The position numbers were made by a program, and so were the translations under genes. 64,000 bases of DNA. Origin: MVRV01 sp964646755. GTDB lineage: Bacteria > Desulfobacterota > Syntrophia > Syntrophales > Smithellaceae. The stretch spans positions 1-64,000 of the forward strand of contig CAZYIE010000009.1 of NCBI GenBank assembly GCA_964646755.1, in the 5' to 3' direction. The notes beneath the pieces were generated by a model. It was not told the DNA's origin. It did not search any database and saw only the letters and a list, made by a program, of their open reading frames with translations. Of the stretch, positions 61,104 through 64,000 are shown piece after piece (position 1 is the stretch's first letter; every line of letters starts with the position of its first letter).

Positions 61104-61119
61104 TGGTATATCTTTTGCT
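61104..61119 (+). promoter_or_regulatory. Sigma-54 promoter before NifX copy 5
   Basis: TGGTAT-ATCTT-TTGCT keeps the essential -24 GG (61105-61106) and -12 GC (61117-61118) with ten bases between. It departs from the consensus at the CAC part. It lies 32 bases before the ATG at 61151. Confidence 0.75.
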
Positions 61120-61150
61120 TTGAATATCATAAAGACAAAGGAATGTTGTC

Positions 61151-61474
61151 ATGAAAGTGGCGCTTTGCACGATTAACGGAAGAATAGCCCCGAAGTATTA
61201 CGACGACATAGAACTGCTGATTGTGACAATTCATAATGGAATCATTACTGAGCGTAAATTAATAGCTGCTGAAGCCTTGAATCCCGACGAATTGTGTACA
61301 TTAATTCTTTACTTGAAGATGGATGTTATTATTTGTGGAGGAATCATCAAATCCTATCAGAAAAAATTACAAGATTATTCAGTACAATTGATTTTCAATG
61401 TTATTGGGAATGTAGATGATGTTTTAAGACGCTTTATGGAAGGACAACTTCAATCGGGTGATGTTGTTAAGTAA
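61151..61474 (+). CDS. NifX/ORP-like protein (copy 5)
   Basis: A 107-residue NifX-family protein. It begins MKVALCTINGRIAPKYYDDIELLIVTI and has DVIICGGIIKSYQKKLQDYSVQLIFNVIGNVDDVLRRFMEGQL. It lacks the HFGHC motif of copies 1 and 4. The gene directly follows the sigma-54 promoter at 61104 and precedes the Tat MBL gene by 27 bases, so the pair may be cotranscribed. It is the most divergent intact copy. Confidence 0.82.
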   Translation: MKVALCTINGRIAPKYYDDIELLIVTIHNGIITERKLIAAEALNPDELCTLILYLKMDVIICGGIIKSYQKKLQDYSVQLIFNVIGNVDDVLRRFMEGQLQSGDVVK

Positions 61475-61501
61475 AAATTAACTGCGAAGGAGAATACAAT
61501 T

Positions 61502-62569
61502 ATGAAACGAAGAGAATTTCTAAAGGGTGTTGCCGTAACAGGTGCGGGCGTTGCGCTGTCAGGCGGAGTCGGAACATTGTCAAAAGCACTAGCTCAGGGC
61601 AAAGAAGATTTCGGAGAGGTTAAAAGCCTGAAGGTCCATTGTATTTCCGAGACGAGTTGGTTCGACAATGCCACGCTCGGCCAGGACATAAAAGCCGCCG
61701 GAGGAATTAACACGAATCAGTATGATGTCGCCTACAAAAAAGACAACCTTGGCGGTTATGCTGCATTGGTTGAAGTGGAAGCGCTGAACGGCAAAAAAAC
61801 AAAATACCTTCTTGACACCGGTTGGAACACTGAATGGATGGATTATGTCTTTGCCAAAGACGGAATCGACAAAATGCTCAAAAATAAAGAGATCTCGACA
61901 TTGATCATTTCTCACGACCATATCGACCATTACTTTGGTCTTGAGAGCACACTGAAACATCAGCCTGATATCAAAATTTACTTCCCCGGCACGTCAATGA
62001 AAAAAAGCTTTGAGTTGCTCAAAGGCGCCGATTTCTCTGCAAAGCCTGGATGCCCCAAAAACGCTTTTCCTCACAAGGGAGAATTGATTGTTACTAAAAC
62101 TGACAAGCTCTACAAGTTACAGGACGGAGCCGCCATTGTCTTTTTTGATGCACCGGCAACGCTTCAGGTGAGAGGCGAGAATGTCATGTACTTCAAGGTT
62201 AAGGACAAGGGATATGTAACCGTTACCGGTTGCTGCCATCCGGGCATTTTATCGCTCATCAATTACTCACGCAGAAATTTCAAAGACGGCAACAAGAATT
62301 ATGGCTGCTACGGAGGTCTTCACATCTCGCCTTTTGAGAACTGGGATCCCAAGATGGACGATTTGATTCAGGGCGTTAAGGCGATGAATATGACTAAAAT
62401 TGGATGCAATCATTGCACCGGTTGGATTTGGGCTGAAAAGGCGGCACAGTCGGGTCTTCCCATTGTAAAAGGCACCAGCAAGAATCTTTCTTACAGGAAA
62501 GTAGGAACACTTGCCAAAGCCAAAACTTCGAATGTTTTTCTTGGAAATGGCGACGAGATCGTTTTCTAG
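61502..62569 (+). CDS. Tat-exported MBL-fold protein
   Basis: A 355-residue protein with a twin-arginine signal: MKRREFLKGVAVTGAGVALSG, cleaved near ALAQ (about residue 32). The MBL motif is ISHDHIDHYFGL (about residues 137-148), with TVTGCCHPGILSLINY and GGLHISPF as later metal blocks. Export in folded form fits a metal-loaded hydrolase. It is similar in layout to the MBL gene at 54247 but is periplasmic. GAAGGAG precedes the ATG. It follows NifX copy 5 and lies upstream of an orphan membrane protein. Confidence 0.87.
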   Translation: MKRREFLKGVAVTGAGVALSGGVGTLSKALAQGKEDFGEVKSLKVHCISETSWFDNATLGQDIKAAGGINTNQYDVAYKKDNLGGYAALVEVEALNGKKTKYLLDTGWNTEWMDYVFAKDGIDKMLKNKEISTLIISHDHIDHYFGLESTLKHQPDIKIYFPGTSMKKSFELLKGADFSAKPGCPKNAFPHKGELIVTKTDKLYKLQDGAAIVFFDAPATLQVRGENVMYFKVKDKGYVTVTGCCHPGILSLINYSRRNFKDGNKNYGCYGGLHISPFENWDPKMDDLIQGVKAMNMTKIGCNHCTGWIWAEKAAQSGLPIVKGTSKNLSYRKVGTLAKAKTSNVFLGNGDEIVF

Positions 62570-62608
62570 CAGAAGGCAATTCGAAACTGCATTTATTAAC
62601 TTTCACAC

Positions 62609-62658
62609 GAAGGGGGCGATTCCTGCCAAAAAGCGTTGCTTGGGTTTCGACCCCCTTC
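62609..62658. terminator. Long stem-loop after the Tat MBL gene
   Basis: GAAGGGGG (62609-62616) pairs with CCCCCTTC (62651-62658), leaving a 34-base loop. No clear T run follows. It may reduce read-through into the membrane-protein gene. Confidence 0.4.
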
Positions 62659-62704
62659 TTCTGTATGATGCAACAAGAGACTATAATTAATTGGGGGGTA
62701 TGTT

Positions 62705-63949
62705 ATGAGCAATAATAACACAAATGACAATTGGCTGGCTTCAAGAAATCTCACTCCGCGCTGGTCCGTTGGCATTTCGGGAATCGCAAATCTGATTGTT
62801 CACGTGATTGCCGTTTTTGTCGTGTGGTGGATATTTTTCTCCAATGCGGGAATCTTTAAACTTTATACGCCTCTTTTAGGCTTTTCCCTGGTAATCTGGA
62901 CGCTGCTCATAATCCTTTGGCAAGCCGAGCTTTTCGATTTTTGGCCGATCAAACACAGCTTCCTCCGGGATGCAAACCCTCTGGCTAAGGGCACGTTGCT
63001 CACGGGGATAACTCTTGCCATATATCTCATACTGATAATCGGCATTGTGTTTTTCGTTATCGGCAAACTTGGCATTACTTATTTCAACTGGAATAGTCTG
63101 GTGCAGTATGGAGAACTCGGACAAGACGTCATGTCCACAAGAGAAACAACATCCTGGGCCATGCTTTCACTTTCCGTCCCCTTCTTTCTAATCAGTGCAT
63201 GGTTTATGTTCGGTGTTGGAAAAGATCTATTCCATGAATTAAAACAACCTAAAAGAGGAATTGCCACGTGGTGCCTGATAGCGTTCATCAGCATTATTCT
63301 CTATACGATTTTTTTCCATCCCCACATTGGTTCCATGTTTCATCCGAAGCAGATTTATACGGCAGTTCCCCCATGGTGGCAGGGCATTGCTCAGACCACC
63401 AGCTCAGAGTTCAGTCTCGGCATTCTTTTCTGCTCTGTCATCGGCATCTTCTATGCGATTCACCTGTGGGACGGATGGCCATTTAGCATCATAACAAAAC
63501 AACCTTGGCGCTTCATTGCCTTTGCCGTGGGAAGCCTGATTTTCGGCTACGTTATTTTTCAGGTGCAGCTTTTTATTTTCGATTACTTTTGGGACAAAGC
63601 ATATATAGGCGGTCAGAACGAATTAAGTTTCGGCTGGCGTTACAGCCACACTGTAACGATGGCAAACTTTATCCTTGTTATTGCCGTAATCCAGAATAGT
63701 TTTTTCGGCTTGGCCTATGCAAAACTACCGGGCATCTTACGCGGGATTATTAAAACGATCGTTGCTCTTGTTGTAGGACTGCTTTTCGCCTGGTCCTACT
63801 ATAGTTGGGGACCTGTGCTTCTCGGCGTGTGCGGTGGAATTTCTCATCCCTCCGAAAACGCCGCTGCGTTTCTTATCATGATCATTAACCTGCTCATGAT
63901 TCAGGACATTTTTATGGACGGCTGGCCTGGATACAAACTAAAAAAATAA
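62705..63949 (+). CDS. Unrecognised polytopic membrane protein
   Basis: A 414-residue protein with about ten hydrophobic segments. It starts TPRWSVGISGIANLIVHVIAVFVVWWIFF after a polar N-terminus, and has the recurring short runs LWDGWPF and MDGWPGYKLKK, which look like two copies of a DGWP motif in cytoplasmic loops. No transporter family is recognised. AATTGGGGGG precedes the ATG. The position next to the Tat MBL and NifX genes suggests a membrane partner of that exported system; this is inference. Confidence 0.7.
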   Translation: MSNNNTNDNWLASRNLTPRWSVGISGIANLIVHVIAVFVVWWIFFSNAGIFKLYTPLLGFSLVIWTLLIILWQAELFDFWPIKHSFLRDANPLAKGTLLTGITLAIYLILIIGIVFFVIGKLGITYFNWNSLVQYGELGQDVMSTRETTSWAMLSLSVPFFLISAWFMFGVGKDLFHELKQPKRGIATWCLIAFISIILYTIFFHPHIGSMFHPKQIYTAVPPWWQGIAQTTSSEFSLGILFCSVIGIFYAIHLWDGWPFSIITKQPWRFIAFAVGSLIFGYVIFQVQLFIFDYFWDKAYIGGQNELSFGWRYSHTVTMANFILVIAVIQNSFFGLAYAKLPGILRGIIKTIVALVVGLLFAWSYYSWGPVLLGVCGGISHPSENAAAFLIMIINLLMIQDIFMDGWPGYKLKK

Positions 63950-64000
63950 GTAATCGCTTCAATATATTATTACCTGCAAGCCCCGGCATAGTCGGTGCTT

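Noticed and set aside
40029..61474. Nitrogen-fixation cluster because of the many NifX-like genes
   Set aside because: No nifHDK, nifE, nifN or nifB is present; the family also includes ORP-type proteins with other roles.
1..64000. tRNA, rRNA, CRISPR, transposase or phage genes
   Set aside because: I looked for their sequence patterns and products and found none.

Overview
The window looks like part of an anaerobic, Gram-negative genome of the Desulfobacterota (deltaproteobacterial) type, possibly a Syntrophales-like fatty-acid-using syntroph. This is inferred from gene content: many NifX/ORP-like proteins with Mrp-type Fe-S ATPases, sigma-54 enhancer-binding proteins, MoaA/MoaE-like and selenium genes, acyl-CoA and 3-hydroxybutyrate enzymes, and low-potential ferredoxin proteins. 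No rRNA, tRNA, CRISPR array or transposase was seen. Three 10-N runs (14011-14020, 24647-24656, 38399-38408) are scaffold gaps, each inside a gene, so this is a draft or metagenome assembly.

Layout. 1-3482 is the tail of an integron-like cassette array: toxin-antitoxin pair, lipoprotein, membrane protein and methyltransferase, separated by attC-like palindromes. A 235-bp segment holding the start of tonB is duplicated there. 3393-17968 is housekeeping: TonB, a beta-CASP nuclease, two PilZ proteins, an RRM protein, an aminotransferase, an S1-domain protein, an acyl-CoA synthetase, PBP1b, thioredoxin reductase and Lgt. 18014-19345 is a CoA-disulfide-reductase-like flavoenzyme whose catalytic cysteine codon is TGA, followed at once by a SECIS-like hairpin; it is very probably a selenoprotein. 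19366-28109 holds terC, a SpoU methyltransferase, cutA, an AT-rich EcoRV-like restriction-modification island with two methyltransferases, transketolase and glucose-6-phosphate isomerase. 28256-36482 holds transporters, 3-hydroxybutyrate dehydrogenase, acyl-CoA dehydrogenase with an XRE-cupin regulator, a site-2 protease and a MoaE-like protein.

36631-39366 (minus) is a selenium/sulfur operon: YedE transporter, TusA/YedF-like protein, cysteine desulfurase and a DUF3343 putative Se/S carrier. It fits the in-window selenoprotein. From 39550 onward the plus strand is dominated by an expanded ORP-type (orange protein complex) locus. It has five intact NifX-like proteins (a sixth is a relic), two MinD/Mrp ATPases with ferredoxin inserts, an IscU-Mrp fusion with a J-domain protein nearby, two PAS-AAA-Fis sigma-54 activators, two MBL-fold proteins (one Tat-exported), CGGC, DUF5320, FmdB and DUF89 proteins, a radical SAM protein, a pyruvoyl arginine decarboxylase and a phosphatidylserine decarboxylase.

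Regulation of that locus can be read from the DNA. Two sigma-54 promoters (44032 and 61104) each lie 100-170 bp downstream of the same kind of dyad, YTGCRAC-ATA-GTYGCAR (43919 and 60937), and each drives a NifX-like gene. A strong sigma-70 promoter at 39550 is overlaid by a 32-bp dyad in front of the DUF134 regulator gene. My reading is one metal/Fe-S-cofactor regulon under the local activators, next to selenium delivery genes and a selenoprotein reductase whose Cys-containing rhodanese-fused paralogue (57807) lies inside the locus.
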